Notes: generated by a model from the letters alone, not told the origin. A DNA stretch of 64,000 nucleotides from Blastocystis sp. Blastoise (GCA_039096225.1 JBBPEB010000015.1:1389501-1453500), one strand, 5' to 3'. Positions 14,030-26,883 are shown, numbered from the stretch's first letter. Numbers and translations are program-made.

Positions 14030-17000
14030 TTAATTATTTAGAGTAGACCTGAAGACCACGTTCTTAGTAAATATTTCATTACTACTACTAATCATCTTAC
14101 CTTGAGAGACACTATCAACTACCTTAATAAAAAGAGAATTGAAAGATCGAGCACGACTGAAAGCAACATAGAGTTGACCATGAGAGAAGACAGGACGATC
14201 TAAATAAACACCAACTCTTTCAAATGTTTGTCCTTGAGATTTGTTAATAGTCATGGCAAAGGCTAAACGAATAGGAAATTGTCTTCTGGATATAATAATA
14301 GGAAGATCTTCAGGATTTGAATTACAGATGATTCTTGGAATAATAACAGTACGTTCATCAATAGTAAGAGAAGGAGGAGGATTTAAAATAGTAGCAGTAA
14401 TATTATTTGATCCTAATCGAGTTACTATAAGTCTAGTACCATTACATAATCCTTTAGAAGGATTAAGATTTCTTAAAAGCATAATGATACAACCTATTTT
14501 TAAATTTAATATATGAGGAGGCATTCCAGAAGGTGTTTGAGAATTGATAAACTCGATAGGATAATTTGATTCTGGATCATCTGTTTCAGAATCAAGAATA
14601 GAATCAGAAGAGATATAAGGAGTAGTAGTTCCAGAAAGAAGATTATCTACAATGAAATCATTTAAAGTACCAACACAATCATTAGTAGAAGCTAATATAA
14701 CAGAAGAAGCTAATCGTTTAATATCAGAATCAAGAGAAGTATTGATTCGATGTCCAAATACAGTAACACATAAATCATCATTTACAATACATTGAGGAGG
14801 AATAGGAATATAATCTATATCTAAATGATGACTAATAGTATAATTATTAGAAAGAACACCATCTCCTACTTGTAATAACCATTGTCTAAAATCATCTGCT
14901 CCTTCTAAAGCTCTCATATTTCTCGATAAATGAATAACATTATTTTTGATAGAATTCCATAATGAACAAAACTTTATAGAAGAACTAACAATCTGAGCTT
15001 GAGTTCCTTTTCTTATAACTGGTAAACATTGTCTGAAATCTCCTCCTAATACTACTGTTTTACCACCAAAAGGAATATCTAATTCTGTATTCATTATATC
15101 ACATAATAATCTATGTACTACCATAAAGCAATCACCTTTCATCATAGGAGCTTCATCCCATATTATTAAATCAGCTATTCTTATTTCTTCTACTTTTCTT
15201 CTATCTCTAGCTAAATCTATATTTGAAGTAGAATCAGGATCAACATTCAAAGGAATACCAAATTGTTTATGAGCTGTTCTACCACCTGGTAATAAAGTAG
15301 AAGCAATTCCTGTTGAAGCTACAGGTAATACATTCTTATTATGTCCACGTAAATAACTTAATAAACTATTATATAAGAAAGTCTTTCCACTTCCACCTGG
15401 ACCATCAATAAAGAAACATAACTTATCTTCTATTCTACTACTTTCTATTGAATGAATTACTCTATCAAATGCATTTCTTTGTTCTTCATTTAATAATTCT
15501 ATTACTCTATTAGCTTCTTGTAATTCTAAAGTAGGATTATAATTATAATCATTATAATGATGTTGTTCTTCTACTTGAGGTAATCCTAAATCATTATAAT
15601 TCACTCCTATACTTATCATCATCTCTTTTATATCTTGTAAAGTACGTATTTCATAATCTTGAAGAACACTATTAGTATCATCTTCTATAACACTTGATGA
15701 ATCTAAATCTTGAGCTAAAGGAGTATTTATATAATCTATTTCATTATTATGCATTGAATGTTTATAATCTTCACTAAGAAATGATTTAAATCGAATCCAA
15801 AACTCTTTTACATTTGTTAATAATGATTCTGAAATATAAGTAATAAATAATTGTCTCAATTGACATGGAGTAGCAAAAACAATAGCTTCTGAAAATGAAT
15901 CAAATACTTCTCTTTCATTATTCAATAATCCTCTTGCTATAGCTGCTTCACTAAAGGTTCTATAAGGTTCATTACTATTCAATCCTTTTACTATCTTCAA
16001 AGAATCAAAACTATCAGCTCCTTTCGTATTCAATAATAATAATCTTAAAGCATATCGTTCTTTATCTTTTGGATTCACATAATACATTCTTCCTAAAGCT
16101 TTTATATCTCTCTGACGTCTATTCCAAGTATTTGTATTTGATTTCCATACATAATATTTTGGTATTTCATGATAAGCATAAATAGGATATTTCTCATCTA
16201 ATATTTTCAATAATTCTTCTGATATATTATCATCATCTACTTCATAACTATTTATTCTATTTATCTCTTCTAAACGAACTTGAATCAATTCTCTTTCTTC
16301 TTCTACACTATTCATATTACGAATACCATGCTTCTTCTCTATATAATAATAAGTATATATCTTTCTTTGATTCTGAACTTCTTTCTCTAAATCAAAGTAT
16401 TTTGTTAATTTAGTACCTTTCTCTAAACTATTTCTTAATGCTTCTTCTTCATGTCCTTCTCGAAATAATATATATGGATCATCAGGTAAATGAATAGGTA
16501 ATCTATTAATAGAAACAGAATTATAAGTAATTTCAAAACAATTCAAACGATAAGAAGCTTCAGGAGGAGAAACATATCGACAATCTAAATAAGCTTGAGT
16601 TTCATCTACTATTCCATTATCATTCACTCTTCTTAATTGAGCTATCACAGAATCATTTCCTTTTAATGCATATTTATATATATATTTAGTACTTTGAATA
16701 TTACAACAGACTTCTACATTAATATGAGCTTGATATTTCAATAATAAATAAGGATTATAAGGAACTACCCAACGATTATCAATGGTATAAGTATTGTGAC
16801 TACGAATAAGAGTAATAGTTCTATCAGGAATATTTCTTCTTTGATATAAAGGATAAGAATTTAAATGACAATTAGTTTGCTCTATATATTCTTTTGGAAA
16901 TCTCTTACTACATTTACCTGTTGATCTATCAATACAAACACAATTCGTATCATAATCAGGACCACATGGACCATGAATCATATGTTTCTTAACTAATTCA

Positions 17001-19038
17001 TAAAGAAGAGGAGTTGATTCTTTATCAGGAATCTCTGCACTTATTATACTATCTACTTCATCTTCTGTTCTATATTTAGAATTCGTATCTAAAATAATTA
17101 ATATATGAGAATGTGGTAAACCTCTCTTTTGGAATTCTACTGAATATAATAAAGCTTCTACAGTACCAAATATATTCTTATCCTTTATATCAGAAAGCAA
17201 TTGTTTCAACTTTAAATGAAACACTCTTGAAACTAAATCTGGAAATTCATTAACAGTATAACCTTCTGGAATATTATTCTTTATTTCTAGCCAATCTGGA
17301 TTGCAAGTAAATGTAATAAATAAATCAGGTTTACCATATTCTCGAACTACACTCATAGCATCCATATATTTCTGTTGTAAATTTCTTGGACTACCAACAA
17401 AAGAAGAAGGTAATATAATAGCTTTGCCTATTCTATCTATATTTCTATCATTCTCATTTATTTGATCTCCTCTCTCTTCTAACATATTATTTATATTCTG
17501 ATAAGTTGAAGCTCTTAATTTATTTTGATTATTTCGTATATAATTAATTCTATTTTGTTCTACTCGTATATAATTATCAGTAATATATTGTAAAGTTAAT
17601 TTCTTATATTTTAATAAATAATTATCATAAGGTGGATCTTTCATTTGAAGCATATAATTATAATATTCTAACATCGTAATAGTTATTTGATTAGAACGAT
17701 TCAATGATAATAAATCTGGATACCAACCTTGTCTTCCAGTTGGAAACATAACTGGATAAACCATACAATCTATATATGAATTTGTATTCTTCATTACTAT
17801 ATATTGACCTGAAGTATAACGATTCTGTTCATTATTACTATTAGTAGCTACTATTTCCATACCACTTCTAGGAAAACAACAATAACTTCTTTCTGGCATT
17901 ACTCCTCCTTCTCTATATTGATATATTACTGCTACTTCATCTACTTGAGGAGTATTATATCTTCTTATATCAGGTACTTCTCTTCTTTGTTTCTTAAATT
18001 CTATTAATAAATTAATATTACTTCTATTCATTTGACTATTCTCTTCTATTACTTCATCTACTCTTTCTCGAAGTGAATTATATATTTGAGCTAATGGATG
18101 ATATTCTCTTATTGTACTATCTAATATTTGTAAAATATTTGGTTTTAAATCACAAAAATATCGATTCATACTTCTCATATGAGTAGCTTCATCTCCATCT
18201 ATCATATAATATTGATTGAATACAGGATGTCTTGTAGGATCATTCACATCAAAATCTAAAGCACTCTTAAAAGTATGATATATATTACCTCCACATTTAA
18301 ATAGTAATGGTCCAGAAGAATTTCTTAAATCATCATCAGAAGTATTATTTCCAGCTAAAGAAGCTAAAGCAACAGAATTATTATATCGAATTATATTATT
18401 AATAAATTCTCTTGAATCTGGATTATCTCTTTGTAATAAAGAACGAATAGTATTAGGAAGATCAGGAAGTTCAGGAAGAACTACTTTACCACTACCACAG
18501 CAAGTATAAAACTTATCATTCATTCCTTTCTCTAATTCAAAATGTTTAGCATGACAATATTCACAATGAACATTAAAATCACCTAAATAATTAGCTTTAT
18601 AAGTATTCAATGCTTCATTTAATACGAAATCACCATGAGAATCTATATAAAATAATATAAAATAAATATTAAATATATATAAATACTTCTTTGAATAGAA
18701 GCAATACAATTATGTAATCCAGGATATAATAATCTTTGTTGATTATCTATAAAAATAATTTATTATTTAATTATTCATAAAGAATTATAGAATATAAATA
18801 TCATACAAATATCTAAAGCTCTTCTTCTTCCTCTATTAATAATAGGATGAATAGTTATGTCTTCTTCAACTATAAAAAAAGTATTAAATAAATATATTTA
18901 AATAATAAAAAACATACTATTATCTGTTATAGGTCTTCTAATAGTTCTTACAACTGGTATTTCATCATTATTTTGAGTATTACTATTAATATTAGGAAAA
19001 GGATCAATATAATCAGAATCAGAATCATTATCAGAAAA

Positions 19039-19075
<37 letters not shown>

Positions 19076-22047
19076 TCACTTGAACTACTACTACTACTAC
19101 TACTATTAGGTATTGTTGTTATAATTTCTGATTCATTATCATTATTTAAATTAATATGAGGAATATTTGTCAGAATACTTAAAGGAGGAAGAATAGGACT
19201 TAAATCAGGAATAGTTAAATAACTATTCATAATGGAATTAATAGATCTATTATTTCTTTGTATTATTGTTTCATTATTATTAGTATTAATGTTATTTATA
19301 GAATGATTCGTATTATCATTAATGATTGCAGAATTATTATTGTTAGATATACTTACATTAGTTGGAATAGTAGTAACAACAGGTAAAGAGTGTGAAGAAG
19401 CATTAATAGAATCATTATTATTATTAGAAACTGAAATATTATTTTCTGTAGGTTGTATAATAGTAGTTGATATAGGAATAGATTGATTATTATTATTTAT
19501 TGGACTTTGAACAATAGATATGTTATTGATTGATTGATTTATTGGATTCATTTGATTGAATAAGTTTGAACCATTATTTAATATAGAATTATTATTATTT
19601 ATTTGTGAATAATTATTATCTATATCAATATCAATATTGTTATTTGAAATATTGTTTTGAATGTTTTGTAAAGGAATATTATTTTGTATATTAAAAGTCG
19701 AAAACAAAGCTAAAGGTTTTGAGTTAAAACCAAATGATTTAGATAAATCATTATTATTTATTTTATCCTTATTGGAACCTATATATATTAATAGTTAGAT
19801 ATTAATTATAATTTATGGTAAAGTTAATGATATGATAAGTCTTTTATTAAGTGTATTAAGTCTCATTATAGTTAATGAAGTAATTACTAATTAATATAAA
19901 TATATCATAGAGTATCTATGAAATATTTATCAATCCATAAAGTAAACACTTTATTAATTAATAATTATCTTCAATATTAAACATAATGAAAGATAATATT
20001 ATAATTAATGAAAACTAATATTAAATAAGTATAGATATTTAATATTGTATTATTTATTAAACAATCCTTAAGATCCGCTCATAACGGACTTCTATAACTA
20101 TTGTGCTTTGTTACAACATATCTAAAACATATCACTAACTACCCAGTTTATATCTATGTACAATGCGAGTAAGTGGAGAAACTCAACACTTAATAAGAGC
20201 TCAAGCATCGATAGTATATAACATCGGTTAGGCTATATCGAATTAGAGGCGAACAATAGTCAACAATAGTATGAGTCACACAGGCGATCAATAGATGTTT
20301 TAAATATAATTTAATACAAATATTTAAAGACTCCACACTATTCAATATTAAGTAATTCAAGAATTATCTTAATAGTCGACAACCTTACCATTTTTTTTCG
20401 ACACAATATAAATTAAATAAATCAATTTTAACAAAACAAAAAGAAAACAAAAGAAAGTATTCTATTAAATATTAACATACTAAGTAGCACAGCTAAACGA
20501 AGTAGTTAAATAAATAAATAGACACTATAAGAAAGCAGATAATAGAAAGCTATTATCTGTGAAAAGAAAATAATAACAAAATAATAATAAGCAAAAGAAA
20601 AGAAAACTAAAAGATTATTTTTAACATACCCATCACATTATTAGTACCTATAGAGACAAAAGACATAGATATATATATAATAAGAGAAGTATATAATAAA
20701 TATATGTAATATATATATACCTTCAGCAATTAAAGAATTATCAATACTAACATCTATAGAGACAAAAGACATAGATATATATATAATAAGAGATATTATA
20801 ATAAATATATGTAATATATATATACCCTTAGTCATTGAAGAACTATTATCATCAACACCTATAGAGACAAAAGACATAGATATAATATATTAAAAGAAAT
20901 ATATAATAAATATATGTAATATATATATACCTTCAGCAACTGAAGAATCACTCACACTAACACCTATAGAGACAAAAGACATAGATATATATATTTAAAA
21001 TAAGATAAAATAAATATATGTAATATATATATACCTTTAGATATAGTTATATTTGTAACATCAGCACCAACAGGATGATATTCTCTCACATTAGAAGACA
21101 CACCTGTATATTATCAATGAAAGAGATAATAATAATAATATATATTTATATAAATAATAAATACATATATATATACCTTCTAAAGAAGAAGCTGAAGAAA
21201 AGCCAGGTCTTAACTGAGTTAAAGAACCTATATATAAATAAAAGAGTAATAAATTAAAAATAAATTAAAAAAGAAGAAAAGAATAAATATCTATATACCT
21301 TTAGCATCACTACCATTAATAGAAGGACCTATATATATTTATAAAATAAAATAAAGAAAGTCAAATAGGAGACAAATGAAATAGAGCATACATACCTTCA
21401 TTATTAAAAGAATCAGCAACAGCACTCATAGCAACAGAAGAGCCTATAAAGAAATAGTAATAGGTAATAAAAATAAAAAAAATAAAATAAGTGAATGTCA
21501 ACGTACCTTCAAGACCATTAGAAGAGTTAACATCACCATCAATAGCAACAACAACGGCATTCACAACAACAGAAGAACCTATATATATAAACATAAGTAA
21601 AAAAAGAAAACAAATGAATGATAACATACCTTCAAGACCATTAGAAGAGTTAACATCACCATCAACAGCTCCAGAAACAGAGTCCACAACAACAGAAGAA
21701 CCTATAGACAAATAAAAGTTAAAAAGAAAGACAAATGATTAGCAACATACCTTCACATTCATAAGAACAGGCAACAACACCATCACGATGTGATTCAAAG
21801 GACACAAAAGAACCTAAGATAATATAAAATAATAAAACAAAAAGAAATGTATAAATATATACCTTCAAGACCATATTGATAAGCACCATCACCATCAATG
21901 ACATCCATACTTGTATCCTGTTGAGTAGAAGAACCTATATATGAATAATAATAAAGAATGGTATAACATACTTGACCGTCTTTGAGAAATATAGCTTTTC
22001 CTATTTTCAGACCTCCGCCTGGACGACATCCGAGTCTTCTTAGGCAT
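14030..22047 (-). CDS. Helitron RepHel protein with micro-exon-encoded N-terminus
   Basis: Replication initiator/helicase that moves the Helitron by rolling-circle transposition. The large last exon (about 18,655-14,030) has the Helitron-like N domain (CEYCHAKHFELEKGMNDKF, ~18,570), the Rep HxH motif (KRGLPHSHIL, ~17,110), a Rep tyrosine motif (KYIYKYALKG, ~16,680), and a Pif1-type helicase with Walker A GPGGSGKT (~15,390), Walker B IIWDEAPM (~15,160), GGDFRQCLPV, LSRNMR and NKSQGQTF...FSRAR (~14,150). Upstream exons lie at 18,697-18,756, 18,807-18,872 and 18,917-19,787 (Asn/Ser-rich, with a Ser run). About 13 micro-exons lie between 20,620 and 21,940, and exon 1 at 22,047 encodes a basic start (MPKKTRMSSRRRS). 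Every intron I could read is phase 1. Predicted length is about 2,080 residues. No stop or frameshift is seen. Exon linkage across the ~830-nt intron (19,788-20,620) is inferred from phase and module style. Confidence 0.85.
19788..20620 (-). other. Large intron of the H2 Helitron gene
   Basis: No ORF here. It is bounded by AG before GTTCCAATAAGG on the exon side (19,787) and GTATGTTAAAA after the last micro-exon. Part of it (20165-20410) is shared with H1 (11210-11400). It is far longer than the other introns in the window. Confidence 0.55.
20620..20995 (-). repeat. Tandemly duplicated exon-intron units in the H2 micro-exon array
   Basis: CCTATAGAGACAAAAGACAT recurs at about 20647, 20752, 20860 and 20962, giving a ~105-bp period. 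Each unit holds one ~33-nt exon (modules like GVDDNSSSMTK, DVSIDNSLIAE, GVSVSDSSVAE) plus its intron. The introns are nearly identical while the exons differ. Confidence 0.8.
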
Positions 22048-22890
22048 CCTATTTAATAACTAATTATAAAATAAGTATTTTTATGAAGAAAACAAAATCT
22101 TATTTTGATTTCAATTTTTGTAAAATAGGGTCAACATTTAAAATATGTATCTTTAAAAATATAATGAATCATAATTAACCTTGAATTTTTATTAATTTTA
22201 TTGCTAAACTGATAATTGGGTCATTTTTTGTTAAAAACATTTTGGGTACCCAAAAACTATAGTTTTTTACATTTTTTAATTATTTGATTATATTGATTGT
22301 CTGTATATGTTTTATTAATTAATTTGATATTGTTTAGTTATTATTTTTATATTTATATATATATATATATTTATTTATTTAAAATAATACACTTTTCTAT
22401 AGGATTCTTTTGTATTTGTCTTGGTTGTGGTGATAGAAGCTTCTTGAAGTGGTCCTGGTTGTGCTACATGGCTTATTTATTGTCAGGTATATAAGTATAT
22501 ATATTTTTTATAATATTTTCTTTTTCATTTGTCCATTCATCTGTTTTACTTATTATTTTATTTATGTATTTTATTTATTTTTTCTTTATATATAATTTAT
22601 TCAATATATTGCTAATTATTTTTATTCTATAGGAAGAAAATGTTGTTAATGTGTTGTGGTTTTCGTTTTTTTATGTCTTTCTTTTTTAATCTGTGGTTCC
22701 AGATTAATTTATAGGTATATATTTATATTTTATTTATTATTTTTATTATTTATATGTTTATTTATTTATTTATTTATTTATTATATTTATTTATTATATT
22801 TATTCATTTATTTTATTTTATTTATTAATTTTATATTATTTATTTATTTATTTATATGTTTTTATTGTATATAGGTTTAATAGTCTTCTT
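22048..22890. other. H2 leader/promoter region and TTTA tract
   Basis: The 5' flank of Helitron exon 1 on the minus strand. It aligns with 12960-13782 of H1. It contains a TTTA microsatellite (22740-22860) and conserved blocks such as GGGTACCCAAAA (~22240). No ORF with convincing composition is present. It probably holds the core promoter and perhaps untranslated exons. Confidence 0.5.
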
Positions 22891-23300
22891 ATTCTTTCTT
22901 TCTTCTTCCTTCTTCATTTTACTTCTTCCTTATTCTTCTTTCTTCTTCCTACTTCTTCCTGCTTCATCATTCATCATTCTTCCTGCTTCCTTCTTTCTTC
23001 TTCCTCCTTCTTCTTTCTTCCTACTTCATTCTTCTTCACCTTGATTCTTCATTCTTCCTCATCCTTCTTTCTTCTTCCTACTTCTTCCTGCTTCATCATT
23101 CATCATTCTTCCTGCTTCCTTCTTTCTTCTTCCTCCTTCTTCTTTCTTCCTTCTTCCTTATCCCTGATTCTTCCTTCTTCCTTATCCTTGATTCTTCCTT
23201 CTTCCTTCTTCTTCATCCTTAATTCTTCCTTCTTCTTCTTCATACTTCCTTATTCCTCATCCTTCCTACTTCTTTCTTCCTCTTCATTTCCTTCTTATTA
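22890..23300 (+). repeat. Polypyrimidine tract (TTC/TTCCTTC repeats), H2
   Basis: About 400 bp of almost pure pyrimidine on the plus strand, built from CTTCTTCCT-type units and longer duplications (a block starting CTTCCTACTTCTTCCTGC occurs twice). Open frames here encode only Ser/Phe/Leu runs and are not genes. Confidence 0.85.
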
Positions 23301-23344
23301 TATATATATATATATTTAATTATTATTATTACTCTTTAAACTCC

Positions 23345-23411
23345 CTTTATGCTCTAGAAGGAGAGAAGCAATCATTATAGATTGTTTTCAGGTTCAATTC
23401 CTGACATGAAG
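23345..23411 (+). other. tRNA-like structure in H2
   Basis: 67 nt. The acceptor CTTTATG pairs with CATGAAG, with one T-G pair. The D-like arm is CTCT/AGAG, embedded in an A-box-like TGCTCTAGAAGG. The anticodon-like stem CAATC/GATTG has a 6-nt loop, and the T arm TCAGG/CCTGA has loop TTCAATT (B box). T-runs follow directly (TTATTTTTC, then TTTTTTT), as for Pol III terminators. The anticodon loop is not 7 nt, so decoding is unlikely. Confidence 0.6.
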
Positions 23412-23499
23412 TCTTATTTTTCTTTTTTTAAATATTTTATTTATATATTATTATATATATATATTCTCTTTTTTTAATTTATTTTAATCCAGTTTAATT

Positions 23500-24290
23500 T
23501 ATACTTTTCAATTTTGACCTTATATATATATATCTAACTTTTTATAGTTTTTTTAGACTTACTCTTCTCAACAACAGTCACAATGAGAACAAATCCATTT
23601 TAACTGAAACAACTAAGTAATCTCAAAACTGTTTGAATCAATCAGTATAGACGTGTATGACATAATTTATGTATTTAAACTCAATTTTAATAATTAAAAG
23701 TAAACAAACCAAACATACATGTTGACTTTAAAACTTTAAACTCAGTGTTAAATGGTTAGTTTTAAAGAGTAGACACAAAACATTGATTTATACTAAAAGG
23801 AATGAAAACAATCAACTCTTGATACAACTTTACCATTTGATAAAACACTCATCCACAATATTTTTCAAAGTTCTTTTAGTAAAGTGTTTATATAGACATA
23901 TAATGTATAAAATGAAAGTCAACTTCTTGAATCTCTTATTTTAGGACAGTCTTTAAAACATTTTGACAAATAGAGAACATTTAACTTGTTATTTAAAGCT
24001 AATATTTTAAGAGTAGACTTGACTTGGATGAATATAAACAACAGCCAACACTTTAAACATTTTAAGACATACTTTACATTTTGCCGATACACTTTGACCT
24101 TCATAATTTTGACTCTCCTTTTAATATAGTATAGAGTTATAAGTCTAGTTTATTAAATAAAACTTATTATATTGAATCTCTCACTCTAAGACCACTTAAT
24201 TCACACTTTTCAAAATTGTGACACTCAAACTCGTTATTTTAAGACTTTGTTTTAACTATAGTAGTTTGATGACCTATTGATTACTATGAT
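23500..24290. repeat. ~244-bp divergent tandem repeats, H2
   Basis: TTGAATCTC anchors at 23937 and 24172 (235 bp apart), with related flanking words such as CATTTTGACAAATAGA and CTCTAAGACCACTTAATTC. It aligns with the H1 block at 25600-26880 but has fewer units. Confidence 0.65.
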
Positions 24291-24856
24291 ACAATATTAG
24301 TCGATTATAAGAAGATCGAAGAAAATATGGATCACTCAATAATCGTCCTCAGGAGCTCAAAATTGGTACACCTAGGTTTTTCGACCTCCTGAATCAGAAT
24401 ATCATGTCAAATTAAGAATCTAAATTTGACCGTTAAGGTCTCACGTGTTCAATATGAAAAAGTATTAAAAAATAGATAAATATAAAGAATAAACACGGAT
24501 AACGTATATTGTGGGATTGAGAAAAAATCAAGTTTACCCCATGTTTATTTTTCAATTGTCTGGTCAACAATTTTTATCGGGATGATCCCAAAGAGCCAAT
24601 CAAAAACGACTCAAAAATCATATTTTCTGTTTTTTTATTAATAACTTTTTAATTATAAATAATATCGCTTAACCAAATATATGTTGCAAAACTACACGTT
24701 ATATCGTATTGAACTGTGTTTCAACCAAAAGTTAACTCCCCGTAAGTTTAGAGGAGTTGAGGCTACAAACTATAGTATATAGTAGCCAATCAAATGCATT
24801 TTCCAAAAACTGACCAATGGGAATTTTTTTGCCTATTCTCATATATATAGTAATGA
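24290..24856 (-). other. H2 5' terminal region with CCAAT motifs
   Basis: About 570 bp at the 5' end of H2, nearly identical to 26884-27464 of H1. Three CCAAT-type words lie on the plus strand (near 24,597, 24,783 and 24,812). The extreme 5' end on the minus strand reads TCATTACTA. Such conservation fits a terminal recognition region and perhaps a promoter. Confidence 0.7.
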
Positions 24857-24999
24857 TTTATTATATTTATATGTTTATTTATTTATTATTATTTATTTAT
24901 TTTATATGTTTATTTATTTATTTTTAATATTTATTTATGTATTTATTAATTATTTATATTATCTTTTTTATATGTTTTCTATTTTATATAGGTTTAAAA

Positions 25000-25385
25000 T
25001 CTTCTTATTCTTTTTTTTCTTCTTTCTTCTTCCTTCTTACTTCTTTCTCATTCTTTCTACTTCCTATTTCCTTCTTCATTCCTTCTTCCTTCTTCCTATT
25101 TCCTTCTCCATTCATGCTTCCTTCTTCCTATTTCATTCTTCATTCATGCTTCCTACTTCCTACTTCCTACTTCCTTCTTCCTTCTTCCTCATCTTTGATT
25201 CTTCTTACTTACTTCTTCTTCATTCTGGATTCTTCCTTCTTCCTCATCCTTCCTTATTCTTACTTCTTCTTACTTCCTTCTTTCTCATCCTTCTTCCTCA
25301 TCCTTCCTTATTCTTACTTCTTCTTCCTAATCCTTCCTACTTCCTTCTTCCTCATCCTTCCACTTCATTTCCTTCTTATTATATA
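25000..25385 (+). repeat. Polypyrimidine tract, H1
   Basis: The H1 counterpart of the tract at 22890-23300, again starting after TATAGGTTTAA. Long open frames in two phases (24906-25406) are artefacts of the TTC/CTT composition. Confidence 0.85.
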
Positions 25386-25430
25386 TATATAAATATATAT
25401 ATTTGATTATTATTATTATTTATAAACTCC

Positions 25431-25496
25431 TTTTATGCTCTAGAAGGAGAGAAACAATCATATAGATTGTTTTCAGGTTCAATTCCTGACATAAAG
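25431..25496 (+). other. tRNA-like structure in H1 (5' copy)
   Basis: 66 nt. Acceptor TTTTATG/CATAAAG, D-like CTCT/AGAG, stem CAATC/GATTG with a 5-nt loop, and T arm TCAGG/CCTGA with loop TTCAATT. T-runs follow downstream (TTATTTTTTTA). It is very close in sequence to the copy at 23345. The stems are kept while the anticodon loop shrinks, which argues against a decoding tRNA. Confidence 0.6.
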
Positions 25497-25529
25497 TGTT
25501 ATTTTTTTATTTTTTAATATTTTATTCAC

Positions 25530-25584
<55 letters not shown>

Positions 25585-25599
25585 TCTTTTTTAAATTTA

Positions 25600-26880
25600 T
25601 TTTAAACCATTTTAATTTATACTTTTCAATTTTGATCTTAAACATATATATCTAACTTTTTATAGCTTTTTTAGACTTCCTCTTCTTAACAACAGTCACA
25701 ATGAGAACAAATCTATTTATACTCAAACAAATAAATTATCTCTAAACTGTTTGAATCAATCAATATAGACGTGTCTGACATAATTTATCAATTTAAACTC
25801 AATTTTAATAATTAAAAGTAAACAAACCAAACACACATGTCGACTTTAAAACGTTAAACTCAGTATTAATAATTTATTTTTATAGAGTAAACACGAAACA
25901 TTGATTTATACAAAAAGGAATGGAAACAATCAACTCTTGATACAACTTTACCATTTGGCAAAACACTCATCCACAATATTTTCTAAAGTACTTTTCATAA
26001 AGTGTTTATATACACATGCTATCTATAAAATGAAAGTCAACTTCTTGAATCTCTTTGTTTAAGACACTACTTAATACATTTTGACAAATAGACAACCTTT
26101 AACTTATTATATAAAGCTAATATTTTAAAATTAAACTTGATTTAGACCTATGAACACATTAGTCAACACTTTAGACTTTTTAAAGACACTTTACCATTTG
26201 GTCATACACTTTGATCAAAATATTTTTGTCCCTCCTTTTAATATAATATAGGTTATACACTCTAGTTTAATGACTAAAAGCTCTTATTTTGAATCTCGTC
26301 CTCTAAGTCACTCATTTTTACATTTTCTAAAAATTAAGACCCTTAGAGTTGATTTTTTAAGTTAATTTTTCTACAGTGTTCCAAAAACACGATTTTGCTC
26401 AAACTGAAGTAAAAATAAATTTTAAATAATAGTCACAACACCTCACACATCCATTCTTTAAAAATTATTTTAACTGTACTTTTGATATGTTGTAGAGCTA
26501 CTATAGCTGTACACTAATTAATATCTCTAAATTTTTTATTCATAGTTTAAGACTATGTTTTACACATTCTTTTTAAATTTGACAACCTTAAACTATTTAT
26601 TTAAAGCTCTTATTCATAAAATAGACTTGATACATGATTCTAAACACATATATAAACCCTTTTACTTTTTAAGACACATTTTGTCATTTGGTCATACACT
26701 TTGACCTTCATAATTTTGACTCTCCTTTTAATATAGAATAGAGTTATAAGTCTAGTTTACTAAATAAAAGTCATAATATTGAATCTCTCACTCTAAGACC
26801 ACTTAATTCACATTTTTTCAAAATTGTCACTTTTAAACTCGTTATTTTAAAACTCTGTTTTAACTATAGTAGTTTGATGA
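25600..26880. repeat. ~244-bp divergent tandem repeats, H1 5' block
   Basis: TTGAATCTC at 26044, 26289 and 26779. The unit between is marked by GTTTAAGAC at 26545, which aligns with 26057 (488 bp, two units). The period is 244-245 bp and about five units are present. There is no coding potential. Confidence 0.75.
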
Positions 26881-26883
26881 CCT

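Larger units (their letters stand above)
13783..24856 (-). mobile_element. Helitron H2, apparently complete and autonomous
   Basis: On the minus strand H2 runs from 5'-TCATTACTA at 24856 (preceded by A) to CTAG at 13783 (followed by T), 11,074 bp. Removing it rejoins the TTTA tract of H1. The joined H1 sequence then aligns with H2's own copy of that region (22740-22900), including the following TATAGGTTTAA and polypyrimidine start. This shows that H2 transposed into H1. Contents on the minus strand: CCAAT-rich 5' region (24290-24856), ~244-bp repeats, tRNA-like unit, polypurine tract, TTTA tract, leader, micro-exons, large intron, Asn-rich exon, Rep/helicase exon and 3' hairpin. The Rep/helicase frame is open throughout. 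Confidence 0.88.

Noticed and set aside
22856-23319. Ser/Phe/Leu-rich ORFs over the polypyrimidine tracts (also 24906-25406)
   Set aside because: They are open only because the tract is TTC/CTT-rich. Several frames are open at once and no domain is present.
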